A stretch of 64,000 nucleotides of DNA from DAMBHY01 sp032068765 (lineage in GTDB: Bacteria > Bacteroidota > Bacteroidia > Bacteroidales > Dysgonomonadaceae), in NCBI GenBank assembly GCA_032068765.1, contig DAMBHY010000008.1, positions 42,715-106,714 of the forward strand. Reading direction: 5' to 3'. Below are positions 44,820 through 54,366 of the stretch, piece after piece (position 1 is the first letter of the stretch; each line of letters starts with the position of its first letter). The position numbers were made by a program, and so were the translations under genes. Under the pieces are notes generated by a model. The model was not told the origin of the DNA and searched no databases. It saw only the letters and a list, made by a program, of their open reading frames with translations.

Positions 44820-45734
44820 ATGAGTATACTTTTAACTGCTGTCATTACGCTGGGATTAATCGGAGCCGCGAGTGCAGCAATATTATATTTTATAGGTCGT
44901 AAGTTTGAGGTGGAAGAAGATCCCCGAATTCAACAAGTACAGGAAGCTTTACCAGGTGCAAACTGCGGCGGATGCGGTTATCCTGGATGTGGTGGATTTG
45001 CCAACGCGTGTGTTACTGCTGAATCACTTGAAAATCTTTTATGTCCTGTAGGCGGCAAACCTACAATGGATAAAGTAGCGGCTATATTAGGTAAAGCAGC
45101 ATCTGAGAGTGCAAAGAAAATTGCAGTTGTGCGCTGCAATGGTACCTGTGAAAACCGACCACGTACGAATTTCTATGACGGTGCTTCAAGTTGTGCTGTT
45201 GCAGCATCACTTTATGGCGGCGAAACCGGATGCTCTTTTGGATGTCTTGGATTGGGAGATTGCGTAGACTCTTGTAACTTTGATGCCATACATATCAATC
45301 CTGAGACATTGCTCCCCGAAGTAGTTGAAGACAAATGTACAGCTTGTGGAGCATGTGTGAAGGCTTGTCCAAAGAATATCATCGAACTAAGAAATCAAGG
45401 TGTAAAATCACGCAGAATTTTTGTAAGCTGTGTGAACAAAGATAAAGGAGCAGTTGCAAAGAAAGCGTGTCAGGTAGCATGTATCGGTTGTACAAAATGT
45501 CAGCAGGTTTGTCCTTTTGACGCTATCACTATTACTAATAATCTCGCATATATTGATTATGTAAAATGCAGATTGTGTAGAAAATGTGTGGCTGTGTGTC
45601 CTACAAATGCAATCTGGGAAGTCAACTTCCCACCACGTAAAGAAAAGGAAGCAGTACAGGAAACAGGCGATATTCTTTCAAAAATGAAAACCAATGCGAC
45701 TCAAATCTCTGAAAATTCTTCATCATTGAATTAA
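44820..45734 (+). CDS. rnfB: Rnf complex subunit B, ferredoxin-accepting iron-sulfur protein
   Basis: RnfB is the electron entry subunit of the ferredoxin:NAD+ oxidoreductase. The 304-residue protein has an N-terminal membrane helix (3-24) and a first cluster domain with CGGCGYPGC (C49, C52, C57 and C75 nearby). It then has several ferredoxin-type CxxCxxCxxxCP motifs (CTACGACVKACP, CIGCTKCQQVCP, CRLCRKCVAVCP). The number of clusters is higher than in E. coli RsxB, as in anaerobic Rnf complexes. Confidence 0.97.
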   Translation: MSILLTAVITLGLIGAASAAILYFIGRKFEVEEDPRIQQVQEALPGANCGGCGYPGCGGFANACVTAESLENLLCPVGGKPTMDKVAAILGKAASESAKKIAVVRCNGTCENRPRTNFYDGASSCAVAASLYGGETGCSFGCLGLGDCVDSCNFDAIHINPETLLPEVVEDKCTACGACVKACPKNIIELRNQGVKSRRIFVSCVNKDKGAVAKKACQVACIGCTKCQQVCPFDAITITNNLAYIDYVKCRLCRKCVAVCPTNAIWEVNFPPRKEKEAVQETGDILSKMKTNATQISENSSSLN

Positions 45735-45743
45735 AAAATAGCT

Positions 45744-47075
45744 ATGTTAAAAACATTTCGAATTGGAGGAATTCATCCAAAAGAAAATAAACTTTCGGCA
45801 GGAAAATCAATACAACAAATTGAGATTCCTGCACAGGTGATTATTCCTCTTGCGCAACATATCGGAGCCCCTGCCCAACCGATGGTAAAAAAGGGAGATA
45901 AAGTGAAAGTCGGCACACAGATAGGAAAAAGTGTAGGATTTGTATCTGCAAATATACATTCTTCTGTATCAGGCACTGTCAACAAAATAGATAAAGTACT
46001 AGACACAACCGGCTACAAACGTGACGCAGTTTTCATTGACGTTGAAGGTGACGAGTGGGAAACCGAAATTATCCGCACAGACGAATTGATGTCTGATATC
46101 AAAGATTCACAAAGTGAAATACTTGATAAAATCTCAAAATGCGGTTTGGTTGGTATGGGAGGAGCTACTTTCCCAACTCATGTAAAACTTGTTCCACCTC
46201 CGGGCAATAAAGCAGAAATACTTATCATCAATGCCGTAGAATGTGAGCCATATCTCACTTCAGATCACGAGCTGATGTTAGAAAAGAGCAACGAGATATT
46301 TGTCGGAATACAAATATTGATGAAGGCTATTAATGTAAATAGAGCTGTAATTGGTATAGAAAACAACAAAAAAGACGCCATTCAGAAATTTACAAATATT
46401 GCAAAATCTTATATCGGCATTGAAGTAATGCCCTTGAGAGTACAATATCCGCAAGGTGGTGAAAAACAGCTTATCGACGCTGTAATGAATCGTCAGATTG
46501 CGAGTGGAGCACTGCCTATTTCGGTGGGAGCTGTTGTTCAAAATGTCGGTACCGCGTTTGCAGTATACGAAGCCGTTCAAAAAAACAAACCACTTATCGA
46601 ACGTGTAGTAACAGTTACAGGGAAAGATGTGAAAATGCCTTGCAACGTACTCTCACGAATTGGCATTCCGATGCAGAATCTTATCGATTTTGCAGGAGGC
46701 ATTCCCGAATCTACCGCCAAAATTATAAGCGGCGGTCCTATGATGGGAAAATCCATTGCAAGTACAGAAATCCCTGTAACAAAAGGAACCTCCGGAATTC
46801 TTTTGATGCCTTCGTTTGAAGCAAAAAGAAAAGCAATGAAAAACTGTATTCGTTGTGGCAAATGTGTGAGCGTATGCCCAATGGGACTGAATCCTACATT
46901 ACTGCAAAACCTTACCGAATATAATGTATTGGATCGCGCAGAGAAAAACAGCATCACAGATTGTATCGAATGCGGTTCTTGCAGCTATACCTGCCCTGCA
47001 GACAGACCATTGCTCGACTACATTCGTTTGGGTAAAGGAAAAGTAATGACAATTATTAGAAACAGAAAAAATTAA
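45744..47075 (+). CDS. rnfC: Rnf complex subunit C, NADH-binding
   Basis: RnfC carries the NADH/FMN site and two [4Fe-4S] clusters. It is 443 aa. The N-terminal barrel-sandwich region is followed by GMGGATFPTHVKL, the FMN/NADH domain with VECEPYLTSDHEL, and two C-terminal clusters CIRCGKCVSVCP and CIECGSCSYTCP. The long Lys/Ala-rich extension of E. coli RsxC is absent. It lies 9 bp after rnfB. Confidence 0.97.
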   Translation: MLKTFRIGGIHPKENKLSAGKSIQQIEIPAQVIIPLAQHIGAPAQPMVKKGDKVKVGTQIGKSVGFVSANIHSSVSGTVNKIDKVLDTTGYKRDAVFIDVEGDEWETEIIRTDELMSDIKDSQSEILDKISKCGLVGMGGATFPTHVKLVPPPGNKAEILIINAVECEPYLTSDHELMLEKSNEIFVGIQILMKAINVNRAVIGIENNKKDAIQKFTNIAKSYIGIEVMPLRVQYPQGGEKQLIDAVMNRQIASGALPISVGAVVQNVGTAFAVYEAVQKNKPLIERVVTVTGKDVKMPCNVLSRIGIPMQNLIDFAGGIPESTAKIISGGPMMGKSIASTEIPVTKGTSGILLMPSFEAKRKAMKNCIRCGKCVSVCPMGLNPTLLQNLTEYNVLDRAEKNSITDCIECGSCSYTCPADRPLLDYIRLGKGKVMTIIRNRKN

Positions 47076-47111
47076 TAACTAAATTATAAGTCTTTTGATT
47101 TATTCGAAAGT

Positions 47112-48074
47112 ATGGAAAACAAATTCATAGTATCGCCATCACCGCACGTACATAGTGGAGACAGCATATCCAGAAATATGTACCATGTGCTGATAGCTTT
47201 GATTCCAGCATTTGCCGTTTCGCTATATGTATTTGGGCTAAATGCGCTAATTATCACATTAGCATCCGTTTTATTTTGTACCGTTGCAGAATATGTAATC
47301 ACCAAAATTATTCTCAACAGTACCCCTACCCTTCAAGATGGTTCTGCAATATTAACAGGAGTATTGCTCGCATTCAACGTTCCTTCCAATCTTCCGTTAT
47401 GGATTTTGGCTCTTGGAGCTATCTTTGCGATGGGAGTCGGCAAACTGGCTTATGGAGGAATTGGAAACAACATTTTCAATCCGGCCTTGGTTGGACGTGT
47501 ATTCTTACTTATTTCATTCCCTGCACAAATGACCACTTGGCCAACGCCTGCGATAGCAGAAACAGACGCTACGACTTCGGCTACAGTTCTTTCTTATATG
47601 AAATTTAATCCGCAGGAAATTCCATCACTTACCAATATGTTTTTAGGATTAGAGGGAGGTTCAATCGGTGAAATGAGTATCGTTGCTCTTTTGATTGGCT
47701 TTGTATATTTGTTGTGGAAGAAAGTCATCACTTGGCATATTCCGGTAGCAATTTTAGGAACAGTATTCGTGTTTACTGAAATCATTTATAATATACAACC
47801 TGAGGTAAGATTCAATCCTCTCATCCACTTAGCATCGGGAGGTTTGATGCTTGGAGCTATTTTTATGGCTACGGATTATGTCACTTCACCTCTTACAAAA
47901 AAAGGAATGTTGATTTATGGTTTCTTTATCGGATTAATCACCATTTCAATCCGCCTTTGGGGAGCTTATCCAGAAGGAGTTTCTTTTGCTATACTTCTTA
48001 TGAACGGATTTACCCCACTTATTAATTACTACACATCACCAAAACGTTTCGGGGAGGTAAGAAAAAATGGATAG
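47112..48074 (+). CDS. rnfD: Rnf complex subunit D
   Basis: A 320-residue membrane subunit that carries a covalent FMN and takes part in ion pumping. About nine to ten hydrophobic helices are visible. The TTSAT segment (about 157-161) is the likely flavinylation site, by analogy with S(T)GAT motifs in other RnfD proteins. The stop overlaps the rnfG start by 8 bp. Confidence 0.96.
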   Translation: MENKFIVSPSPHVHSGDSISRNMYHVLIALIPAFAVSLYVFGLNALIITLASVLFCTVAEYVITKIILNSTPTLQDGSAILTGVLLAFNVPSNLPLWILALGAIFAMGVGKLAYGGIGNNIFNPALVGRVFLLISFPAQMTTWPTPAIAETDATTSATVLSYMKFNPQEIPSLTNMFLGLEGGSIGEMSIVALLIGFVYLLWKKVITWHIPVAILGTVFVFTEIIYNIQPEVRFNPLIHLASGGLMLGAIFMATDYVTSPLTKKGMLIYGFFIGLITISIRLWGAYPEGVSFAILLMNGFTPLINYYTSPKRFGEVRKNG

Positions 48075-48675
48075 GCTAAAATCAAATTTTAAAAATATGT
48101 TCTTGTCGCTATTGATAATTTGCGTTGTCGTAGCGGTGCTTTTAGCTCAAATGAACAACATTACAGAGAAACCAATAGCTGCTGCAAAAGCACAAAAACT
48201 TGAAAATGCAATTAAAGAAGTTGTTCCTGCTTTTGACAACAATCCTGTTGCTGAATCATTCTCAATGGCGGATGAAGCAACTGGGGATTCACTTTTGATT
48301 TATCCAGCTAAAAAAGGAGGAGAATTGGTTGGTTTTGCTATAAAATCCTTTACGAAAAAAGGATTTAGCGGCAGATTTGACATTATGGTTGGTTTTGACA
48401 CTAAAAATACCTTAATTAATTATTCTGTTTTGGAACATGCAGAAACTCCGGGTTTGGGTTCCAAGATGGTTGAATGGTTTAAGGATAAAACCAAAGCTAA
48501 ACAAAACGTATTGGGCAGAGATTTATCCAAAGGTGAATTGAAAGTTTCAAAAGATGGTGGAGAAATTGACGCGATTACAGCATCTACGATTACTTCCCGC
48601 GCATTTCTTGACGCAGTAAACAGAGCTTATAAAGCTTATGTACAAAGCCAATCTAAAATAACAACAAAACAATAA
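48067..48675 (+). CDS. rnfG: Rnf complex subunit G, covalent-FMN protein
   Basis: A 202-residue protein with one N-terminal membrane helix (about 10-27) and a periplasmic FMN-binding domain. GLGSKMVEWFKD and DAITASTITSRAF are characteristic; the Thr in ASTIT is the expected site of ApbE-mediated flavinylation. apbE is not in the window. Translation is coupled to rnfD. Confidence 0.96.
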   Translation: MDRLKSNFKNMFLSLLIICVVVAVLLAQMNNITEKPIAAAKAQKLENAIKEVVPAFDNNPVAESFSMADEATGDSLLIYPAKKGGELVGFAIKSFTKKGFSGRFDIMVGFDTKNTLINYSVLEHAETPGLGSKMVEWFKDKTKAKQNVLGRDLSKGELKVSKDGGEIDAITASTITSRAFLDAVNRAYKAYVQSQSKITTKQ

Positions 48676-48688
48676 GGAGACAAAAAAT

Positions 48689-49279
48689 ATGAATAAGAAT
48701 TTAAAAGTACTTATTAACGGTCTTATCAAAGAAAATCCGACATTCGTTTTGTTGCTCGGTATGTGTCCCACGCTAGCAACAACCAGTTCGGCACTGAATG
48801 GTATGAGTATGGGATTGGCAACTACATTCGTCCTTATCATGTCAAATATGGCGATATCCTTATTGAAAAATCTGATTCCCGACATGGTGCGTATTCCAGG
48901 ATATATTGTAGTCATTGCAACTTTCGTAACTATAGTAGAAATGGTGATGAATGCATATGTACCTTCTCTTGCTGCAAGCTTAGGAATTTTTATTCCTTTA
49001 ATTGTCGTAAACTGTATCGTATTAGGTCGTGCAGAATCATTCGCTTCCAAAAATAAAGTCCTCCCATCCATGTTTGATGGAATTGGTATAGGATTAGGAT
49101 TCACCATGGCTTTAACATTGCTGGGATTTGTGAGAGAATTGTTAGGTACCGGAAAAGTATTTTCTATAAAGATTTTCCCCGATAATTACGGAGCTCTTAT
49201 ATTTGTGCTTGCACCCGGAGCCTTCATTGTATTAGGTTTCCTAATTGCCATTTTCAATAAAATACAAGACAAAAAATAA
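48689..49279 (+). CDS. rnfE: Rnf complex subunit E
   Basis: A 196-residue polytopic membrane subunit related to NqrD/RsxE. It has six hydrophobic helices and the conserved NPTFVLLLGMCPTLATTSS segment near the N terminus, holding the Cys shared with RnfA that helps bind an intramembrane iron-sulfur centre. It follows rnfG by 13 bp. Confidence 0.96.
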   Translation: MNKNLKVLINGLIKENPTFVLLLGMCPTLATTSSALNGMSMGLATTFVLIMSNMAISLLKNLIPDMVRIPGYIVVIATFVTIVEMVMNAYVPSLAASLGIFIPLIVVNCIVLGRAESFASKNKVLPSMFDGIGIGLGFTMALTLLGFVRELLGTGKVFSIKIFPDNYGALIFVLAPGAFIVLGFLIAIFNKIQDKK

Positions 49280-49288
49280 CAATCAACT

Positions 49289-49873
49289 ATGGAATATATC
49301 GGAATATTTATAATTGCAGTATTTGTAAATAATATTGTATTCTCTCAATTCTTAGGAATTTGTCCGTTTTTGGGGGTTTCCAAAAAAATTGACACTGCAA
49401 TCGGAATGGGAGCCGCAGTTACTTTCGTATTAGTAATTGCAACAATTGTAGCATTCTTAATACAAAAAGGTGTTTTGGAACCTTTTAATTTAGGGTATCT
49501 TCAGACTATTTCTTTCATTCTTGTAATCGCGGCATTGGTACAAATGGTTGAAATTATTATTAAAAAAGTATCTCCTTCACTATATCAGGCATTGGGAGTA
49601 TTTTTACCTTTGATTACCACCAACTGTGTAATTTTAGGTGTTGCCATATTGGTTATAAAGAAAGATTTCAATTTGCTTGAATCTGTAATGTTTGCTTTCT
49701 CCACTTCCATTGGTTATACACTTGCATTATTAATCTTTGCCGGAGTGAGAGAACAACTCACATTGACAAACATTCCTAAATATATGAAAGGAATTCCCAT
49801 TGCATTGATTTCTGCTGCTATTTTAGCAATGGCATTTATGGGATTCTCAGGTATTGACAAGGTCTTTCAATAA
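49289..49873 (+). CDS. rnfA: Rnf complex subunit A
   Basis: A 194-residue polytopic membrane subunit homologous to RnfE and NqrE, in opposite topology. SQFLGICPFLGVSKKIDTA and TTNCVILGVA contain the conserved Cys residues. It is the last gene of the operon; the order rseC-B-C-D-G-E-A is the Bacteroidetes type. The whole complex probably conserves energy as a Na+ or H+ gradient from reduced ferredoxin. Confidence 0.96.
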   Translation: MEYIGIFIIAVFVNNIVFSQFLGICPFLGVSKKIDTAIGMGAAVTFVLVIATIVAFLIQKGVLEPFNLGYLQTISFILVIAALVQMVEIIIKKVSPSLYQALGVFLPLITTNCVILGVAILVIKKDFNLLESVMFAFSTSIGYTLALLIFAGVREQLTLTNIPKYMKGIPIALISAAILAMAFMGFSGIDKVFQ

Positions 49874-49949
49874 GAAAATCAACACAATATATCAATAACA
49901 TTAAGAGATTAAGCATGCAAATTTTAATCTCTTAATGCTATACATTGGT

Positions 49950-50372
49950 TTAATAGTTTAATACGATATTTTTACCAGTAGATTTATTTTCAAATATAGA
50001 AAGATTATTAAGATTTACTGCTATCATCTTAAAATGACCAAGCTTGGATGAATAAAAATATCCTTGATAACCAAATAACCCTCCACTAGCAAACGTTCTT
50101 ATTGAATTGCTTAAATCATTCTTATTTATTTTATATATATTGAATTCACTCTTCTTAAAAATAGCTTTACCTCTAAGTCTATACAAAATGACACTTTCAT
50201 CACTTTTAGATATATAAATGGGATAAGATAAAAAGAGGTATATATTCAATAGTAATAGAAAAATAGGAATTGTAATATTATCCTTATAAGCAAAAATGAT
50301 ATAAATTGAAATTATAACTACTACTATAGTTACTATTAAAACATATTTTGAAGGATAAAGAAATTCTTTCAT
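49950..50372 (-). CDS. Small membrane protein with PH-like domain
   Basis: A 140-residue protein with two hydrophobic helices (about 10-28 and 33-53). The soluble C-terminal half (LYRLRGKAIFKKSEFNIYKI, then FASGGLFGYQGYFYSSKLG) looks like a bacterial PH domain. Homologues of this shape occur scattered in Bacteroidales genomes without assigned function. The DNA is more AT-rich than the flanking rnf genes. Confidence 0.55.
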   Translation of the reverse strand: MKEFLYPSKYVLIVTIVVVIISIYIIFAYKDNITIPIFLLLLNIYLFLSYPIYISKSDESVILYRLRGKAIFKKSEFNIYKINKNDLSNSIRTFASGGLFGYQGYFYSSKLGHFKMIAVNLNNLSIFENKSTGKNIVLNY

Positions 50373-50422
50373 TCTTTCATTCTTTCATTTTTTTATACTT
50401 TTATATTTTCTCACAGTTTCAT

Positions 50423-50794
50423 TCAGGATAACAAATGAATTTTATAGTCTTTTTCTTGAATGCCTAATTGAATAAAGAATTCTTTTAACATCATTTCAGC
50501 TTCCGTATTATTACCTAAGGTAACATCATATGTTAGATTTTTATTTAAATATAAATTGATTGCTTTATCCTCTAAAATCCTATTCAAGAAGAATTCATCC
50601 TCTGAAAGTTTCTTTTTTTCATCATTAAAAGAAGAAACTTCTGCCCCAACAGTTTTAACGCCAGAATGAACCCAAAAAGCGTCCTCAACTATGGCGACAG
50701 TAGCCACAGCTACATATATAGCTAAAGCTATTGCACAAATAGGAACAACTTCTGAAGATATCTCACTATCTGCAACACGAGTTTGTAATTTATT
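50423..50794 (-). pseudogene. Start-less ORF next to a radical SAM remnant
   Basis: The frame is open from 50794 to 50423 but has no ATG; the first usual start codon is a GTG at 50707 inside a hydrophobic stretch. The upstream residues (KLQTRVADSEISSEVVPICA) look like real coding sequence, followed by a hydrophobic part and an acidic soluble half (94 residues from the GTG). It begins just where the radical SAM remnant ends, so a deletion probably joined two genes and removed the 5' end. I do not recognise the family. A RiPP-precursor-like leader is one speculative reading. Confidence 0.4.
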
Positions 50795-51136
50795 TTAAGA
50801 CTTTCTCAGCATTAAGTATAGAATTTCCCCAATGTCCATTTGAAACAATTCTTGTTGCTAAACCTTTACTGCTAGCATAATTTATACATTTAGCTAGTGT
50901 TCGAATACCCAACAAAGTGCATTCACCACCAGTAAATACAACTGTTTTTATACTCGAAAACTCACTTATTGACAAATCAATATAATATTTAATTTCTTCA
51001 TATTTCATTTTTATGTCTTTATTAGTCGTATAGAGTTAAAGCAGCAATTATTGCAACTACTTGTACATTGGTACGTTACTATTAAAGATAATGTATGAGG
51101 TTGAACTAATTCTAGTGGTAAATCTGAGAATTTCAT
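50790..51136 (-). pseudogene. Frameshifted and truncated radical SAM protein gene
   Basis: The 5' part (51136-51011) reads MKFSDLPLELVQPHTLSLIV and contains the radical SAM motif CTSSCNNC (C24, C28, C31), then stops. The next part in another frame (51008-50790) contains VVFTGGECTLLG, the GGE motif that follows the SAM cluster in this superfamily, then LATRIVSNGHWG, and stops after about 115 residues in total. One frame change near 51036 joins them. A complete enzyme would be 300-450 aa, so the gene is broken and truncated. The small-peptide maturase (SPASM) type is possible but unproven. Confidence 0.7.
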
Positions 51137-51229
51137 TTTAAATTAATATTTAAACTTATACCAAAAAATAAAGTCATAAATATATAATAATTATAATAAG
51201 AAATTCCACAATTTAAAAACCCTCATAAA

Positions 51230-52588
51230 ATGAAAATAACTAAATACTTATTAGCAATTGCGATATCAGCAATTCTTCTCACCTCATGCTCTGCATTATT
51301 TGGTGGTGGATATGGTTACGATAGAGGTGGATACTACGATAATGATCCTTATTATTCAAACAACACCGGCGGTTATTATGCAGGAGAAAATGAAGGTTAC
51401 TATAATCGTGGTAATTTAGACTATAACACTTTCTATAGAACGCTTTCTCCATACGGTAAATGGATAAACACACGTGAATATGGTCGTGTTTGGGTTCCTA
51501 ACGTAGGTGATGATTTTCATCCATACGGAAGTAACGGCTACTGGGCAATGACAGATTACGGTAATACTTGGGTTTCCAATTATGATTGGGGCTGGGCACC
51601 TTTCCACTATGGCCGCTGGTATTACGATGATTTCTATGGATGGAGCTGGATACCAGGATACGAATGGGCACCTGCCTGGGTTAGCTGGAGAAGTGGTGGC
51701 GGATACTATGGATGGGCACCTTTAGGTCCAAGAATGGGCATCAGCATCAATATCAACATTCCATCAAGACACTGGATGTTTATCTCAGACAGATATATGT
51801 ATGATCCATATATGTATAGATATTACAACAGATACAACGATGGACTTTGGGGACGTACAACTATCATAAATAATACATTCGTATATAATAACAATAGATA
51901 TTTCAGCGGTCCTTCATCCAACGATTTCTATCGTTCAACAGGTCGCAGAGTAGTTGTAAACAGATTGAGCAATTCTCAATCACCCGGCAGAAGCACTGTA
52001 AGCGGAAGATCAGTAAATATTTACAATCCTCAAGCAAGTACACGCAGCAGCGTAAATACAAGACAATCAACCAGTCGTTCTTCATCAATTTACGATAGAG
52101 GTACATCCACAAGAGGTACAACCTATGACAGAGGAACTACAGGTACAAGAGGTACTTATGACAGACAAGGCACTACTACTCGAACTCAACGCGATGTGTA
52201 TAACGATACTCGTTCAACAAAACAAAATACTACAGACAGAAGCGTAAGTGTAACCAGAAGTCAAAGTGATGCTTCCGAAGGACGTAGCTCAAGAGATGTT
52301 TACAATTCATCCCGCAGCCAGTCAAGCAGAAACGATAATAATAATACTGCAACAAGAACTTATCCTCAAACACGTGCAACTCAACCTCAACAAATGAGAA
52401 ATAGTAAAGAGTACACTCCAAGGGAAAGCGCACCACGTAGCTACAATACTGAACGTTCATCCAGTCGTTCTTCTGAAGTAGTGACAAGAAGTGGTTCTTC
52501 AAGAAATTATGACACATCAAATAATAGAAGCAGAGACAACTCTTCATCTAACAAATCATCAGAAGGAAGAACCGTACGCAATAGATAA
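51230..52588 (+). CDS. DUF6600-family lipoprotein with low-complexity tail
   Basis: A 452-residue lipoprotein: the signal peptide ends in the lipobox LLTSC (Cys20). Residues about 65-190 are rich in Tyr, Trp and Gly (YGKWINTREYGRVWVP, YDWGWAPFHYGRWYYDD), matching the YxWGxW/DUF6600 domain. Residues about 255-452 are a Ser/Arg/Thr/Asn low-complexity tail with repeats such as YDRGT and TRGT. It is probably surface- or periplasm-located; function unknown. It ends before a strong bidirectional terminator. Confidence 0.85.
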   Translation: MKITKYLLAIAISAILLTSCSALFGGGYGYDRGGYYDNDPYYSNNTGGYYAGENEGYYNRGNLDYNTFYRTLSPYGKWINTREYGRVWVPNVGDDFHPYGSNGYWAMTDYGNTWVSNYDWGWAPFHYGRWYYDDFYGWSWIPGYEWAPAWVSWRSGGGYYGWAPLGPRMGISININIPSRHWMFISDRYMYDPYMYRYYNRYNDGLWGRTTIINNTFVYNNNRYFSGPSSNDFYRSTGRRVVVNRLSNSQSPGRSTVSGRSVNIYNPQASTRSSVNTRQSTSRSSSIYDRGTSTRGTTYDRGTTGTRGTYDRQGTTTRTQRDVYNDTRSTKQNTTDRSVSVTRSQSDASEGRSSRDVYNSSRSQSSRNDNNNTATRTYPQTRATQPQQMRNSKEYTPRESAPRSYNTERSSSRSSEVVTRSGSSRNYDTSNNRSRDNSSSNKSSEGRTVRNR

Positions 52589-52619
52589 TAAATAAATTAC
52601 TAATTTATTATGAACAAAA

Positions 52620-52645
52620 AAAAGCTAACCATTGGGTTAGCTTTT
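52620..52645. terminator. Bidirectional terminator between the DUF6600 gene and rny
   Basis: AAAAGCTAACC pairs perfectly (11 bp) with GGTTAGCTTTT around ATTG. A- and T-tracts at the two ends serve both convergent genes. Confidence 0.9.
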
Positions 52646-52669
52646 CTATTATCTAAATTTCGAATTCAA

Positions 52670-54199
52670 TTATTTTGCAAAACTTACAGCACGTGTTTCA
52701 CGAATAACAGTAATTTTCACCTGACCAGGATAGGTCATATCTGTTTGTATCTTACGAGCAATTTCTGCAGAAAGCTTTTCAGTATCCTGATCATCTATCT
52801 TATCAGCACCAACAATCACTCGCAATTCGCGTCCTGCCTGGATAGCGTAAGTTTTCACAACACCCGGATAAGACATTGCAAGGTTTTCCAGATCATTCAG
52901 ACGTTTGATATAAGCTTCTACAATTTCGCGACGAGCACCAGGGCGTGCACCAGATATAGCATCGCACACCTGTACGATAGGTGCAAGTAATGATGACATT
53001 TCTGTTTCATCATGGTGAGAACCAATTGCATTGCAAATATCAGGTTTTTCCTTATATTTTTCAGCAAGTTTCATACCCAGCACTGCGTGTGGCAATTCCG
53101 GTTCGTCATCCGGCACTTTACCTATATCATGCAATAATCCAGCACGTTTTGCCTTTTTCGGATTCAAACCAAGTTCACTTGCCATAATGGCACAAAGGTT
53201 AGCCGTTTCACGAGAGTGTTGCAACAAGTTCTGACCATAAGAAGAACGGTATTTCATTTTACCAATCATTCTGATCAGTTCAGGATGCATACCGTGTATA
53301 CCTAAATCAATAACGGTACGTTTTCCCGTTTCAACTATTTCTTCCTCAATTTGTTTTTTCACTTTAGAAACTACTTCTTCGATGCGAGCCGGGTGAATAC
53401 GACCATCGGCAACCAATTGATGCAATGAAAGACGTGCAATTTCACGGCGAACAGGATCAAAGCAAGAAAGTACAATCGCTTCAGGTGTGTCGTCTACTAC
53501 GATTTCAACGCCTGTAGCAGCTTCCAGCGCACGGATATTTCTACCTTCACGGCCTATGATTCTTCCTTTTACTTCATCAGAATCGATGTGGAAGACTGTG
53601 ATGGCATTTTCTATGGCTGTTTCAGTAGCAACACGTTGAATAGATTGTACTACAATGCGTTTAGCCTCTTTATTTGCCGTCATTTTGGCTTCTTCCATCA
53701 TTTCATTGATGTAAGCTTGAGCATCAGTTTTGGCTTCTTCTTTCAAAGAATCTACCAAACGTTCTTTTGCTTCATCTACAGAAAGACCTGAAATAGTTTC
53801 AAGTTTTTCAAGCTGCTGGCGGTGCAGCTTTTCAATCTCAACATTTCGTTTTTCCAAAGCCTCATGCTGATTTTCAAGATTAACTCTTAATTCTTCTATT
53901 TCATTATTTTTTTTATTCAATTCATCGTGACGCTGATTCAAAGTCATTTCACGTTGTTTCAAACGATTTTCCGTATTTTGAATTTTCGAATTACGAATAT
54001 TGATTTGTTTCTCAGCTTCCGCTTTCATTTGAAGCGTTTCTTCTTTTGCTTCCAGCAAACGATTCTTTTTGATTACTTCAGCGTCTTTCTCAGCATCGCT
54101 GAGCATCTTGTTAACGCGTGAGTTTGCCATCTTTGTTGAAGCCCACCAGGCAATGGCTGCGCCGATCAACAGAGCGACAATTCCTATTACTATTTCCAT
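52670..54199 (-). CDS. rny: Ribonuclease Y
   Basis: RNase Y is a membrane-anchored endoribonuclease that starts mRNA decay. The 509-residue protein has an N-terminal membrane helix (about 3-20), a coiled coil (about 25-190), a KH domain ([15 protein letters not shown]) and an HD domain ([29 protein letters not shown]). It is downstream of the coiled-coil/zapA pair, from which it is separated by 167 bp with a terminator. Confidence 0.97.
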   Translation of the reverse strand: MEIVIGIVALLIGAAIAWWASTKMANSRVNKMLSDAEKDAEVIKKNRLLEAKEETLQMKAEAEKQINIRNSKIQNTENRLKQREMTLNQRHDELNKKNNEIEELRVNLENQHEALEKRNVEIEKLHRQQLEKLETISGLSVDEAKERLVDSLKEEAKTDAQAYINEMMEEAKMTANKEAKRIVVQSIQRVATETAIENAITVFHIDSDEVKGRIIGREGRNIRALEAATGVEIVVDDTPEAIVLSCFDPVRREIARLSLHQLVADGRIHPARIEEVVSKVKKQIEEEIVETGKRTVIDLGIHGMHPELIRMIGKMKYRSSYGQNLLQHSRETANLCAIMASELGLNPKKAKRAGLLHDIGKVPDDEPELPHAVLGMKLAEKYKEKPDICNAIGSHHDETEMSSLLAPIVQVCDAISGARPGARREIVEAYIKRLNDLENLAMSYPGVVKTYAIQAGRELRVIVGADKIDDQDTEKLSAEIARKIQTDMTYPGQVKITVIRETRAVSFAK

Positions 54200-54280
54200 A
54201 TATAACTGTATTTTAAGTGATTAATATTGACACTTTTAATTGTAAAAGCATCACTTATATTAGGGTTTATTTAAATTTAT

Positions 54281-54338
54281 AAAAAAAGCACATCATCTAA
54301 TTACTTTCATGTTGAAGTGAAAATAAGTAAATGTGTGC
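54281..54338 (-). terminator. Extended hairpin and T7 after zapA
   Basis: On the minus strand, GCACA and CAT pair with ATG and TGTGC at the base; TTAC/GTAA and TTTCA/TGAAA continue inside, with an 8-nt loop. T7 follows (54281-54287). At about 50 nt it is longer than a usual terminator stem, so a small RNA ending here is also possible. Confidence 0.55.
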
Positions 54339-54366
54339 GAAAAGATTGAAATTATTAACTTAAATA

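Noticed and set aside
54200..54366. 6S RNA beside zapA
   Set aside because: The gap is shorter than a typical 6S RNA and does not show the long helix with central bubble.
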